Shown in pieces: positions 51,998-61,530 of a stretch of DNA of 64,000 bases (position 1 is the stretch's first letter; every line of letters begins with the position of its first letter). The position numbers were made by a program, and so were the translations under genes. The DNA is from Acidobacteriaceae bacterium KBS 89 (GTDB taxonomy: Bacteria; Acidobacteriota; Terriglobia; Terriglobales; Acidobacteriaceae), in NCBI GenBank assembly GCA_000381605.1, contig KB906755.1, positions 992,001 through 1,056,000 of the forward strand, in the 5' to 3' direction. Under the pieces are notes generated by a model. The model was not told the DNA's origin and did no database searches. It was given only the letters and a program-made list of their open reading frames with translations.

Positions 51998-52582
51998 ATG
52001 AAGCGATCAACTCAAATCTTCGCCATGTTGGCCGTCGCTCTCCTGCTGTCTGGAACCACACTTTTTGCCCAACGCGGTGGTGGGGGCGGCGCCGCGCGTG
52101 GAGGCGGCGGTGGCGGCGGTACCCGAAGCAGCGCTCAGTCCAGCGTCAACTCGGCCCCGACCCGAAGCGCCAACCAGGGTGCCAATCGGAGTGCTAACCA
52201 GACCGCCAACCAGAGTGCCAATCGCAACACCAACGTCAACAACAACCAGAACGTCAATCGCAACACCAACGTCAATAACAACACCAACGTCAACGTCAAT
52301 CGCAACGTCAACGTAAACGCCCAGGGCAATTACCATGGTGGCGGCGGTTACTACGGCGGCGGCTGCTGCTATAACTCGAATCCTGTCGCCGCGGCTGTTG
52401 CTGTCACAGCCGCGGTAGCGGTGACTGCTGCCGTCGTCGGTTCGGTCGTGAACCAACCGCCCGCAGGCTGCGTAACCCAGGTCGTCGGTGGATTGGCCTA
52501 CCAGCAATGCGGCAGCACCTGGTACCAGCCGCAAATGTCAGGAAGCTCCACAACCTACGTCGTCGTGAACCCACCAAAGTAA
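51998..52582 (+). CDS. Secreted Asn/Val-repeat protein
   Basis: 194 residues from ATG 51998, preceded by GAGGTGAGATCT, 10 bases after the DUF2092 gene, so the two are probably co-expressed. A signal peptide (about 1-24, ending LFAQ) is followed by a Gly-rich stretch (RGGGGGAARGGGGGGG) and about 45 residues of short Asn repeats (NQSANRNTNVNNNQNVNRNT). Then come a Gly/Tyr turn with paired Cys, a hydrophobic Ala/Val segment (AVAVTAAVAVTAAVVGSVV) and a C-terminal domain with two Cys (GCVTQVVGGLAYQQCGSTWY). It may be an envelope-attached, repeat-containing partner of the DUF2092 protein. Confidence 0.72.
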   Translation: MKRSTQIFAMLAVALLLSGTTLFAQRGGGGGAARGGGGGGGTRSSAQSSVNSAPTRSANQGANRSANQTANQSANRNTNVNNNQNVNRNTNVNNNTNVNVNRNVNVNAQGNYHGGGGYYGGGCCYNSNPVAAAVAVTAAVAVTAAVVGSVVNQPPAGCVTQVVGGLAYQQCGSTWYQPQMSGSSTTYVVVNPPK

Positions 52583-52714
52583 GCGCGCCACCCCGCGAAC
52601 GCAGCATGCGAGGGGTGGCCTGAAAGTCCAGGGCCCCTCGCTAGACTCTACGCAGACTCAAGAAATGGCGACCCTCCCCTCGCCTCCTTCTTCGAGTCTG
52701 CGAAAATAGAGAAC

Positions 52715-53905
52715 GTGAAGAAACTAGCAATCCTCGGCTCCACCGGCTCCATTGGCCACAGTACCCTCTCCATCTGCGAATCCTTCCCCGACCGCTACCA
52801 GGTCATCTCCCTCGCCGCAGGCAGCAACATCGACGTAGCCTACGCCCAGTGCCTCCGCTGGCGCCCCAAAGTCATCTCCCTCGCCACCGAACAGCTCGCC
52901 GCGACCCTCAAGACCCGCCTGAAAGCCGCAGACATCAGCAACATCGAAGTCCTCCACGGCACCGCCGGCAGCATCCACGTCGCGACTCTTCCCGAAGTCA
53001 ACTTCGTAGTCTCCGCGATCGTCGGCGTCGCCGGGCTCGAAGCCACCTACGCCGCAGTGTGCGCCGGCAAAACCATCGGCCTCGCCAACAAAGAATGCCT
53101 CGTCGCCGCCGGCGAGCTCATCATCGCCGCCGCAAAAAAACACAACGTCGCCCTCCTCCCCATCGACTCCGAGCATAACGCCGTCCACCAGTGCATGCGT
53201 GGCGGCACGCCACAGGAAGTTAAACAAATCTGGCTCACCGCATCTGGTGGCCCGTTCCGCAACACTCCGCTCCCCGACTTCGACCACATCACCCCACAGC
53301 AAGCGCTCAAGCATCCCACATGGGTCATGGGCCAGCGCATCACCATCGACTCCGCCACCATGATGAACAAGGGCTTCGAGGTCATCGAAGCCTGCCGTCT
53401 CTTCAACCTCCCGCCAAAACAAGTCCGCGTCACCATCCATCCGCAATCCACCGTCCACTCTCTAGTCGAGTTCGTCGACGGCAGCATCCTCGCCCAGATC
53501 TCCGTCACCGACATGCGCCTCCCCATTCTGTACGCCCTCGCCTACCCCGAGCGCGTCCCCTCGGAAGGAAAAGTAGACCTCACCTTCGACCTCACCACCC
53601 TCAGCCAGCTCGACTTCTCCGTGCCCGACCTCACCCGCTTCCCATGCCTCCGCCTCGCCTTCGAAGCTGCTGAAAATGGAGGCCGATCCTGCATCGCCCT
53701 CAACGCTGCCGATGAAATCGCCGTAGCCGCCTTCCTCGAAGGTCGTATCCCTTTCATGGGCATTCCACGTACAATAGAGACAGTGCTCCAGCTAACAGCC
53801 GGTCAACCCCCGGCATCTATCTCCGAAGTGCTTGATGCAGATCTTGCCGCGCGGCAACAAGCGCGCGAAGTGATTGCCCCCCAGTTCACCGGCGTAGGAC
53901 GGTAG
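52715..53905 (+). CDS. dxr: 1-deoxy-D-xylulose 5-phosphate reductoisomerase
   Basis: 396 residues, GTG start. Second enzyme of the MEP isoprenoid pathway: converts DXP to MEP with NADPH. NADPH-binding motif LGSTGSIGHSTL at the N-terminus. The active-site metal and substrate region reads LANKECLVAAG, then LLPIDSEHNAVHQCM (Asp/Glu ligands), GGPFRNTP, WVMGQRITIDSATMMNKGFE and HPQSTVHSLVEFVDGS. All blocks of the family are intact. In this cluster it supplies precursors used by UppS. Confidence 0.96.
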   Translation: MKKLAILGSTGSIGHSTLSICESFPDRYQVISLAAGSNIDVAYAQCLRWRPKVISLATEQLAATLKTRLKAADISNIEVLHGTAGSIHVATLPEVNFVVSAIVGVAGLEATYAAVCAGKTIGLANKECLVAAGELIIAAAKKHNVALLPIDSEHNAVHQCMRGGTPQEVKQIWLTASGGPFRNTPLPDFDHITPQQALKHPTWVMGQRITIDSATMMNKGFEVIEACRLFNLPPKQVRVTIHPQSTVHSLVEFVDGSILAQISVTDMRLPILYALAYPERVPSEGKVDLTFDLTTLSQLDFSVPDLTRFPCLRLAFEAAENGGRSCIALNAADEIAVAAFLEGRIPFMGIPRTIETVLQLTAGQPPASISEVLDADLAARQQAREVIAPQFTGVGR

Positions 53906-53943
53906 ACAGAACTCCAACCAGGTACGAGGTCTTCCCGAACTTC

Positions 53944-55317
53944 ATGTCGACAGTCATACAGCTTCTCATCGTCCTAGGCATCATGGTCCTCGTCCACGAG
54001 TTTGGCCACTTCGCGGTCGCCAAACTCTGCGGTATCCGCGTGGAGGTCTTCTCCATCGGCTTCGGCAAACGCCTCTTCGGCTTCCGCCGCGGCGACACCG
54101 AGTATCAAATCTCGGCCATTCCCCTCGGCGGCTACGTCAAGATGGCCGGCGAGTCCTTCGGCTCCGGTCAACCCGACGATTCCGCATCCGTTCCCATCAA
54201 CGATCCGGGCAACTTCAACGCCCATCCCCGATGGCAGCGCATCCTCGTCGCTGTTGCCGGTCCCATCGCCAACTTCCTCCTCGCCCTCGGCCTCATGACC
54301 GGCGTCTCCATGCTTCACAACGAGGTCGACGAGTTTCTCTCTGGCCCCGCCCAGACCGACTACATCATCCCCAACTCCTCCGCAGCCAAAACCGGTATCC
54401 AATCCGGCGATCTCATCGTTCAGTACGACAACGTCCAGAACCCGACGTGGGAGGACTTTGCCAACCGCTCCCTGCTCAATCTGAATCAGACCGTCCCCTT
54501 CTCCTACATTCACGATGGCCACCGCGCTGACTCGAAACTCTTCATCGTAAATAAAGGCACACAGGACGACTTCAGTCTCGATAAGCTCGGCATTCTGCCC
54601 AAAATGCAGAACACTCCCGTTCAGGTCTCCTCGCTCCAGCCCGATATGCCCGCGATCCATGCGGGCCTCAAGCCCGGAGACAAGATACTCAGCATAAACG
54701 GCATTCAACTCCACTCCGTCCAGGCCCTGCTCTCCTACCTGCAGGAACAGTCGGGAAAACCCGCCAATCTCGTCATTCTTCGCGACGGCGCAACGGTTCC
54801 GCTCCAGATCACTCCTCAACTCGCAGACGCCGGCGACGGCACCAAAAGCTACCGCCTCGGCTTCGCCCCAGTTCAGCCTCCGGTAAGAGTCGAGCGTCTT
54901 CCTCTCGGAAAAGCCATGGCGGCCTCCTGGGAGTTCAACAAAAAGAACTCTCTCCTCATCGTCGAGGTCCTCAAGCGCCTCTTCACCCGCCAGGTCTCAG
55001 TCAAGAGTCTGCAGAGCCCCATCGGCATCGGTCAGGACATCCACCAGGCCGCGCAGATGCCCGGCTGGATGCCCCTCATTCGCCTGATGTCGGCCATCTC
55101 ACTTAACCTTGGCATCTTCAACCTGCTGCCTATCCCGATCCTCGACGGAGGCATGATCCTCTTCCTTCTCATCGAGACCATCATGCGCCGCGACGTGAAC
55201 CAGCAGATCAAAGAGCGCATCTACCAGGTCGCCTTCGTCTGCATCCTGGCATTCTTCGCCTTCGTCATATTTAACGACCTCACCCGTCTCAATCTCTTCA
55301 CCAAACTCAAACCCTAA
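53944..55317 (+). CDS. rseP: Site-2 zinc metalloprotease RseP
   Basis: 457 residues. Membrane-embedded protease that cleaves anti-sigma factors and signal-peptide remnants. Zinc motif HEFGH at 18-22 in TM1 and the second ligand in NLLPIPILDGGMIL near residue 396. Two PDZ-like domains lie between (about 115-205 and 215-290). At least four membrane helices. It closes the uppS-cdsA-dxr-rseP series, 39 bases after dxr. The RAYT insertion begins just downstream. Confidence 0.95.
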   Translation: MSTVIQLLIVLGIMVLVHEFGHFAVAKLCGIRVEVFSIGFGKRLFGFRRGDTEYQISAIPLGGYVKMAGESFGSGQPDDSASVPINDPGNFNAHPRWQRILVAVAGPIANFLLALGLMTGVSMLHNEVDEFLSGPAQTDYIIPNSSAAKTGIQSGDLIVQYDNVQNPTWEDFANRSLLNLNQTVPFSYIHDGHRADSKLFIVNKGTQDDFSLDKLGILPKMQNTPVQVSSLQPDMPAIHAGLKPGDKILSINGIQLHSVQALLSYLQEQSGKPANLVILRDGATVPLQITPQLADAGDGTKSYRLGFAPVQPPVRVERLPLGKAMAASWEFNKKNSLLIVEVLKRLFTRQVSVKSLQSPIGIGQDIHQAAQMPGWMPLIRLMSAISLNLGIFNLLPIPILDGGMILFLLIETIMRRDVNQQIKERIYQVAFVCILAFFAFVIFNDLTRLNLFTKLKP

Positions 55318-55394
55318 CCACTCAAGCCAACGTTGCTCTTGCTTTGGCTTGCTGTTGTCGTTGCTCTTGCCGTGGTCTTTGCTCTTGGGATTGG

Positions 55395-55449
55395 CGTGGG
55401 GCTTCAGCCCCACGAATTCACGCACGATCTTGAAGGGGGCTTCAGCCCC
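55395..55449. repeat. REP-like double hairpin next to the RAYT gene
   Basis: Two palindromes: CGTGGGGCTTCAGCCCCACG at 55395-55414 (8-bp stem) and GGGGCTTCAGCCCC at 55436-55449. They are preceded by a T/G/C-rich run (TTGCTCTTGCTTTGG). The same arrangement occurs at 62371-62424 with the same spacing. Placed immediately 5' of a RAYT transposase gene, as expected for REP/BIME sequences mobilised by it. Confidence 0.7.
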
Positions 55450-55472
55450 GGGTTTCTTTGCCGCCGCTACCC

Positions 55473-55919
55473 ATGCCACTCGCCCAGCAAGAACTCCGCA
55501 CTTACTTCATCACGACTGTCACTGCCAATCGCCGACGCCTCTTCCAACTCGAACAAAACGCCAATCTGTTCATTGAAGTCCTTCAAGACCAACGAACCAA
55601 AGGCCGCCTTCAACTCCATGCCTTCGTCGTCATGCCGGACCACGCGCATCTGCTCCTAACGCCGGCTCCCGAAGTCTCTCTCGAAAAAGCAATTCAATAC
55701 ATCAAAGGAGGATTTTCCTTTCGCCTGAAGAGCAAACTCGACATGTGGGAACGTAGTTACGACAGCCGCCGCATCATCAACGCTCACGACTACACAACCC
55801 GTCAAACCTACATCCACCAAAACCCCGTCCGCGCAAATCTCGTCTCAGAACCAACTCTTTACTCCCACTCGTCCGCCAACCCAAACCACACACCCGACCC
55901 ATCACCAACTCACTTCTGA
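55473..55919 (+). CDS. REP-associated tyrosine transposase (RAYT, Y1 family)
   Basis: 148 residues from ATG 55473. The Y1_Tnp fold shows TYFITTVTANRRRLFQ, the metal-binding HUH-type block VVMPDHAHLLLTP, then LEKAIQYIKGGFSFRLKSKL, where the Tyr (or the next one in WERSYDSRR) would attack DNA, and YIHQNPVRANLVSE. These are the hallmarks of RAYTs, single-copy transposase relatives that act on REP hairpins. It lies right after such hairpins and overlaps the convergent DHH gene by 10 bases. Confidence 0.88.
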   Translation: MPLAQQELRTYFITTVTANRRRLFQLEQNANLFIEVLQDQRTKGRLQLHAFVVMPDHAHLLLTPAPEVSLEKAIQYIKGGFSFRLKSKLDMWERSYDSRRIINAHDYTTRQTYIHQNPVRANLVSEPTLYSHSSANPNHTPDPSPTHF

Positions 55920-56929
55920 GCCCGCAACTCCGCCACAATCTCCCCAACCGCCTTCCGCGCCTCATCCTCTCGATCCGGAGGAAAACTGATCGCCCCCACG
56001 CGAGCATGCCCTCCGCCGCCATACCGCTCGCAAATCGCCGCCAGATTCACCAACTCCGCAGGCATCTTCTTCGTCCACGGATTTGTCCCCACCGACACCT
56101 TCGTCCGAAAACTCGACTTGCTCAATCCCACGTTGTAGGTCGCCTCCGGATGCAGATAGTAAGGAATAAATTTGTTGTACCCCTCCGTAGGCTGATCCGT
56201 AATGTCGAACGTAATCACGCCGCCCTCCACCTTCGCCCGCTGCCCGATCAACTCCAGCGCCGCCCAGTGCCGCTCCATCAGCGGCCCCAACAATTCCTGC
56301 ACAAAATCCTTATCCAACACCTGCTGCAAACTCATCTCAGTTAGCAGCGGAATCAAACGCGGCACCAGAGAATGGTCAGCCGCACTTTCAATCACCATCG
56401 TCAACTTCATCGCAGGCGCAGCCATCTCCACCGCCGCCTTGGCGCTCTCATACCGCGCCCCGTCCACAATGTCCGCCCACTTGATCAGTTCCAGCACGGG
56501 AGCCGTATTAAACCCGAAATTCACCTGCGCAATATCGGCGATCAAACTCGTACACGAAACGTAGTTCGCATTGAAGAACTTCCTCATCCGCTGCGACCCG
56601 TCCGCCTGTCCCGCCTCAAAACCCTTCTGGTCGTCCGCCGTCAAAAACGCGCTCTGATGATGATCGAACCACCACGTCACCTTTGGCGAAGCCGAATATT
56701 TGAAATCGACAATCGCGTTCTCGTCCCCGTTCGCAACATCGAGAAACGCATTCTCATCGAACAGAGCTCCCGCCCTGTGAACCAGCCCATGATACGAATA
56801 GCAGTCCGCCGTCTTCACACACTCCCGGTGAAACCGCGTGAAGAGTGAAGCCGAGCAAGCTCCATCAAAGCATTTATCGTGATAAAAAATCCTGCACTCC
56901 AAGTCGACCGCCCCCATACCAATATTCAT
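55910..56929 (-). CDS. DHH-family phosphoesterase
   Basis: 339 residues from ATG 56929; the frame is open to a TTG at 56998 overlapping the antiporter stop, but the homologous part starts at ECRIFYHDKCFDGACSA. DHH superfamily motifs: FYHDKCFDGACSASLF (Asp of motif I), NAIVDFKY, TWWFDHHQSAF (the DHH signature) and near the C-terminus RYGGGGHARVGAISFP (GGGH of the DHHA1 domain). Relatives include RecJ, NrnA and c-di-AMP phosphodiesterases; no membrane part is seen, so an NrnA-like oligonucleotide or cyclic-dinucleotide role is possible. Confidence 0.83.
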   Translation of the reverse strand: MNIGMGAVDLECRIFYHDKCFDGACSASLFTRFHRECVKTADCYSYHGLVHRAGALFDENAFLDVANGDENAIVDFKYSASPKVTWWFDHHQSAFLTADDQKGFEAGQADGSQRMRKFFNANYVSCTSLIADIAQVNFGFNTAPVLELIKWADIVDGARYESAKAAVEMAAPAMKLTMVIESAADHSLVPRLIPLLTEMSLQQVLDKDFVQELLGPLMERHWAALELIGQRAKVEGGVITFDITDQPTEGYNKFIPYYLHPEATYNVGLSKSSFRTKVSVGTNPWTKKMPAELVNLAAICERYGGGGHARVGAISFPPDREDEARKAVGEIVAELRAQK

Positions 56930-56994
56930 CCTGCGTGTGCGAAGCTTCAAGCATAGCGCAAGCAGACAAATACAATTACGCTCCGCTCCAACAA

Positions 56995-58623
56995 TCAAGA
57001 CAGCGGGATTACTTGGGACTGACTCTCCGCGAGGTCCAGCTCCCTCTCCATCGTCCGCAAAACATCGTCGCTGATCCGTCCCTTGTCCCGCAGTCCAATC
57101 AGCGTCTGCCGCTCTGCCTGCAGCGCACCCTCCGCAATCGAACTCAACCGCGCGTACTCCTCCTGGCCCAATCCATCGACAGTCTCCTCCTCGCCGGCGC
57201 TCACGTGGGCTAGCTTGTGCCGATACCGGTGAAGCAGATCGTCGTACAAATGAACCGCCGGGCTCGGACAGTTCTTCCGCCCCTCTTCCAGGTGCCGGAT
57301 CGCCGACTTCAGCACGATCCTCCTCGCCTCGATCTCCTCCTGGTCCATCCCTTCCGACCCTGCCAGCCCCAGCCTGCGAATCAGCGCCGGCAGCGTCAAT
57401 CCTTGCAACACCAGCGTCACAAAAATCACGCAGAACGCCAGAAATACAATCAAATTCCTCGCCTCAAACTCCTTCCCATCCCACTGCACCTCTGGCACCG
57501 AAATCGCCGCCGCCAGCGCCAGCACGCCCCGCATCCCGGTCCATCCCACCACGAAAACCTCTCGCGGCTTCAGCTCCTGCTCATCCTTGTGCCCCAGCCA
57601 CCGCCGCTCCACAAACGACGCGATCTTCACAGCCGGAAACACCCAGATCATCCGCAGCAAAATCAGTACTGCGCTGAACACCGCGCCATAAAAAATCAGC
57701 GTCCGCATCGCATACCGTCCATGAATCCCCGCCAGCACGTACGGCAGCTGCAGCCCGATCAGCACAAACACCAGCCCATTCAGCATGAACGTAAGCGCCT
57801 CCCACGCCCCGTTCACCTGCAACCGAGTCGCCGCCGAAAAGAACCTCGTGCTCTGTCGGCTCACATAAAGCCCGCAAGCCACCACCGCCAACACCCCCGA
57901 AGCATGCGCCCTCTCACCCGCCAGATAAGCCGCATACGGCACCACCAGGCTCACCACAAGTTCGACAGGGCCATCGTCGATAAACTTCTCCAGCCAGCCC
58001 ACCACCACTCCGATCAACAACCCGATCCCCAACCCACCCACCACCAGAAAAATCAGCCGCGCAACCCCCTCTCTCACCGTCGGCATCTCTCCCCGCACCA
58101 TGATCGCCAGCCCGATCTCCAGCGCCAGCAAACCTGTCGCGTCATTCAGCAGACTCTCCCCCTCAAGAATGTCGACGATCCTTCTCGGCAGCCCCAGCGT
58201 CTTCGCAATCGAGGTCGCCGCAATCGCATCCGTCGTCGCGACCACTGCACCCAGCAGAAATCCCGGCTTCCAGTACAGCGCCGTAATAAAGTGATCGGAA
58301 AACTCCGCCACTCCCCAAACGGTAAAGCCCACCAGCCCCACCGCCAGCAGCGCAATCACTACCCCATTCCGTCGAAACTCCCGCCACGACATCGCCCACG
58401 CTGACGAATACAGCAGCGGCGGCAGAAAGATCACAAACACAATATTCGGGTCCAGCGGCACTCGCGGTATGTGAGGCACAAAGCTAATCCCCAGCCCGGC
58501 CAACACCAGCACAATTGGATACGGCACCTTCAACCGCCGCGCAATCGCCGCAAACCCCGCCACCAACACCAGCAGCAGCAAAATCACCGTCTCGACTGCA
58601 TGCAGACTCTCACCCGACCCCAT
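56995..58623 (-). CDS. Na+/H+ antiporter, CPA1 family
   Basis: 542 residues. About 12 membrane helices in the first 400: LLLVLVAGFAAIARRLKVPY, FLPPLLYSSAWAMSWREFRR, VVATTDAIAATSIAKTLG (the conserved TDA of TM5), LLNDATGLLALEIGLAIM (NDA/D pair) and VVGWTGMRGVLALAAAISVP. A cytoplasmic tail of about 130 residues follows. CPA1 members exchange protons for Na+ or K+ and keep pH and salt balance. ATG start with AAGGGG 8 nt upstream. The downstream DHH gene may be translationally coupled. Confidence 0.92.
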   Translation of the reverse strand: MGSGESLHAVETVILLLLVLVAGFAAIARRLKVPYPIVLVLAGLGISFVPHIPRVPLDPNIVFVIFLPPLLYSSAWAMSWREFRRNGVVIALLAVGLVGFTVWGVAEFSDHFITALYWKPGFLLGAVVATTDAIAATSIAKTLGLPRRIVDILEGESLLNDATGLLALEIGLAIMVRGEMPTVREGVARLIFLVVGGLGIGLLIGVVVGWLEKFIDDGPVELVVSLVVPYAAYLAGERAHASGVLAVVACGLYVSRQSTRFFSAATRLQVNGAWEALTFMLNGLVFVLIGLQLPYVLAGIHGRYAMRTLIFYGAVFSAVLILLRMIWVFPAVKIASFVERRWLGHKDEQELKPREVFVVGWTGMRGVLALAAAISVPEVQWDGKEFEARNLIVFLAFCVIFVTLVLQGLTLPALIRRLGLAGSEGMDQEEIEARRIVLKSAIRHLEEGRKNCPSPAVHLYDDLLHRYRHKLAHVSAGEEETVDGLGQEEYARLSSIAEGALQAERQTLIGLRDKGRISDDVLRTMERELDLAESQSQVIPLS

Positions 58624-58756
58624 ACATCGAACCCCTTTCTGCCAGCTGCGACGCTCTAACTAGCTCCAGTAAAACAAATTAAATCGCACTACCGCGACCT
58701 ATTCCGCAAACCGCTCTAACCCTCTCTTCGCCACCATTTACACTTGCGATGAAGCC

Positions 58757-61516
58757 ATGAGTCTTCCCCATCTCACCAACGCCGACGTAGTTCCGGACGA
58801 ACCCCTCACCCCGCAGGAGGTCGCCCTCCAGGCAACACGCCGCCGCATCTTCCTTCGTATTGTCATCATTCTCAGCACCCTTGTTGTCCTCGTTTGCGCA
58901 ATCGGCTTCATCTACGCCCGCTACTGGGTCAACCAGGCCATGCACGACGCTCTTCCCCAGCTGGACGGTGCTGTCACCATCGCCGGCCTCTCCGCCCCGG
59001 TCACCATCCAGCGCGACAACCACGGCGTCCCCCACCTCCGCGCTGCCTCGCTTGACGATCTCCTCGTCGCCCAGGGCTTCGTCACCGCACAGGATCGCCT
59101 CTGGCAGATGGATGCTCTCCGCCGCCACGCCGCCGGTACCCTCGCCGAGATCCTCGGTCCCACCCTCCTCCCCCACGACCGCCTCCAGCGCACCCTCCAG
59201 CTCCGTGTCGCCGCCGACCGCGCCATCGCCACCCTCACACCCGACCAGCTTCACCTCCTCGAGCGCTACGCCGCTGGCGTCAACTCCTCCATCGACCTCC
59301 AGCGTGCCCACCTCCCGCTCGAGTTCCGTCTCCTCCGCTACCAGCCCGCTCCCTGGACACCCCGCGACAGCATCCTCGTCGGCCTCGTCATGTTCCAGGA
59401 CCTCACCACCAGCTTCCCATCCGAGCTCAACCGCGAGGCCATCACCGCAAAACTTCCAGCGCACCTCATCGGCGACCTCTACCCCGTCGTTACCTGGCGC
59501 GACCACCCGCCCGCCCAACCTATCGTCGACCTCACTGCCCCGCAAAAAGACGTCCCCAACGTCCCCCTCGACGAATCCCAGACCAAACTCGATTCGCCTG
59601 ACGACAACGACTGGGAAACGCCTGAACTCTCTCCAGCTCACCACCAATCTCCCGCTACCCCGTCCGTCGCAGTCCCGCGACGGATAGCAGTCAAAATCAC
59701 CACCACAACGTCCTTTCAGGATCTCGTAGCCCTTCAAGAAAACCTCCGCAACCCCGTCTGTGAAGGCTGCTTCGCCGGCTCCAACAACTGGGTCGTCTCC
59801 GGCGCCCACACCGCTACCGGCAAGCCTCTGCTCTCGAACGACATGCATCTCACCCACAACGTCCCGGGCATCTGGTATCAGGCCGACCTCCAAGCACCCA
59901 CACCCACAGGCGACCTGCACGTCACCGGAGTCTCCCTCCCCGGCGTTCCCTTCATCATCGTCGGCCACAACACCCACGTCGCCTGGGGCTTCACCAACCT
60001 CGGCGCCACCGTCCAGGACGTATACATCGAACACACCCGCGGCACAGGCCCCAACGCCGAGTATCAATCGCAGGACGGTACCTGGAAGCCCCTCCTCCAC
60101 GACCGCGAGATCATCCACATCAAAGGCGGCAAAGACGTAGTCCTCGACATCCCCGCCACACAACACGCCAACACCATCACACCCGTCGTCTCCGGCATCT
60201 TCCCATCAGAGAAGCGCATCCTCTCCCTCCGCTGGACCATCTACGACCCCGCCAACGTCACCCCGTCCTTCCTCAGCATCGATACCGCCACCGACGGTGC
60301 CAGCCTCGTCTCCGCCTTCTCCACCTTCGGCGGCCCCTCGCAAAACCTCGTCTACGCCGACGATCAGGGTCACATCGGATACCACGCGGTCGGTCGCATA
60401 CCCCTCCGCGGCAGCGTCATGACCCCAAGCCCCATCAGCCCCGTCCCCACCGACGCTCTCGACACCACGCAGGACTGGGTCGGCACCATTCCCTACGATC
60501 GCCTGCCCCAGGCAACCGATCCCCCCAACGGAATCCTCGCCACCGCCAACGCCCGCATCACACCCGACGACTACCCCTACCCCATCACCCTCAACTGGGG
60601 CGCACCCTACCGCAACCAGCGCATCTGGAAGGTCCTCAACGAGAAATCCATCTCCACAAAAAATCAACTAACACCCGCCGACATGCTCGCCCTGCAAACC
60701 GACGTCTACTCTGACGCCGACCACGTCATCGCCCAGCGCCTCGCCTACGCCATCGACCACGCCATCAAGCCCGAACTGGCCAACGACAAGCGCCTCGACC
60801 AGGCCGCCAACCTCCTACGCGAATGGAACGGCAACGTGGACGCCGACGCCGCAGCTCCCGCCATCGTCGTCGCCGCCCGCGCCGCGCTCTGGCCGCTCCT
60901 CCTCAATCCTCAGCTCGCGCCGCAACAAAACCCTGTAGCCCAATCCGAATCAGGCGCCAAAGGATCAGGCAAAGACGAGCCCCTACCCGCCGCCGCACTC
61001 TACACCTGGGGCAACAAGGCTTACGCCGAAGAGTGGCTCATCATGCACACCCCCGCCCGCTGGCTCCCCAAAAACTACGCCACTTGGGACGACCTCCTCT
61101 CCACCGCCGTCGCCCAGAGCCTGCGCACCGGCCACGCCCCTCCAGACCTCAACAAGTGGCGCTACGGAGCCGCCCACCCCATCGACATCGAACACCCGGT
61201 CTACGGCCAGTCCGCTCTCCTCCAGCGCATCGTCGGCCGCCCCACCGGCACCGGCATCCAGCCTCAAAGCGGAGACGACACCACCGTGAAACAAGTCGGC
61301 CGCACCTTCGGTCCCTCCGAGCGCTTCACCGCCGACTTCGCCGACTTCGACCACAGCACCCTCAACCTCGTCCTCGGCGAATCCGCCAACCCAGCCAGCC
61401 CCTGGTTCATGGATCAATGGCCCGCCTGGTACCACGGCACCACCTTCACACTTCCCTTCACGAACGCTGCAGTCGACGCCGCCACCACTCACACCCTCAC
61501 CCTGACTCCACGCTAA
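58757..61516 (+). CDS. Penicillin acylase family (Ntn-hydrolase) protein
   Basis: 919 residues. An N-terminal membrane segment (about 35-57, FLRIVIILSTLVVLVCAIGF) anchors or exports it. The alpha chain begins near 75 with VTIQRDNHGVPHLRAAS. The autoprocessing site precedes Ser342 (CFAGSNNWVVSG), which becomes the N-terminal nucleophile of the beta chain; then GKPLLSNDMHLTHNVPGIWY and VAWGFTNLGATVQDVYIE are conserved. It likely hydrolyses N-acyl homoserine lactones, beta-lactams or other amides in the periplasm; the substrate cannot be told. Confidence 0.92.
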   Translation: MSLPHLTNADVVPDEPLTPQEVALQATRRRIFLRIVIILSTLVVLVCAIGFIYARYWVNQAMHDALPQLDGAVTIAGLSAPVTIQRDNHGVPHLRAASLDDLLVAQGFVTAQDRLWQMDALRRHAAGTLAEILGPTLLPHDRLQRTLQLRVAADRAIATLTPDQLHLLERYAAGVNSSIDLQRAHLPLEFRLLRYQPAPWTPRDSILVGLVMFQDLTTSFPSELNREAITAKLPAHLIGDLYPVVTWRDHPPAQPIVDLTAPQKDVPNVPLDESQTKLDSPDDNDWETPELSPAHHQSPATPSVAVPRRIAVKITTTTSFQDLVALQENLRNPVCEGCFAGSNNWVVSGAHTATGKPLLSNDMHLTHNVPGIWYQADLQAPTPTGDLHVTGVSLPGVPFIIVGHNTHVAWGFTNLGATVQDVYIEHTRGTGPNAEYQSQDGTWKPLLHDREIIHIKGGKDVVLDIPATQHANTITPVVSGIFPSEKRILSLRWTIYDPANVTPSFLSIDTATDGASLVSAFSTFGGPSQNLVYADDQGHIGYHAVGRIPLRGSVMTPSPISPVPTDALDTTQDWVGTIPYDRLPQATDPPNGILATANARITPDDYPYPITLNWGAPYRNQRIWKVLNEKSISTKNQLTPADMLALQTDVYSDADHVIAQRLAYAIDHAIKPELANDKRLDQAANLLREWNGNVDADAAAPAIVVAARAALWPLLLNPQLAPQQNPVAQSESGAKGSGKDEPLPAAALYTWGNKAYAEEWLIMHTPARWLPKNYATWDDLLSTAVAQSLRTGHAPPDLNKWRYGAAHPIDIEHPVYGQSALLQRIVGRPTGTGIQPQSGDDTTVKQVGRTFGPSERFTADFADFDHSTLNLVLGESANPASPWFMDQWPAWYHGTTFTLPFTNAAVDAATTHTLTLTPR

Positions 61517-61530
61517 GTCACGTCTCGTGA

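Noticed and set aside
55333..55472. Small hydrophobic ORF upstream of the RAYT gene
   Set aside because: It is the translation of the REP repeat region; the same frame appears in the other repeat copy because the DNA is repeated.
58679..60166. 495-codon minus-strand frame
   Set aside because: It lies antisense to the penicillin-acylase gene, and its Gly/Val/Glu-rich composition is the usual shadow of a C-ending codon-biased gene.
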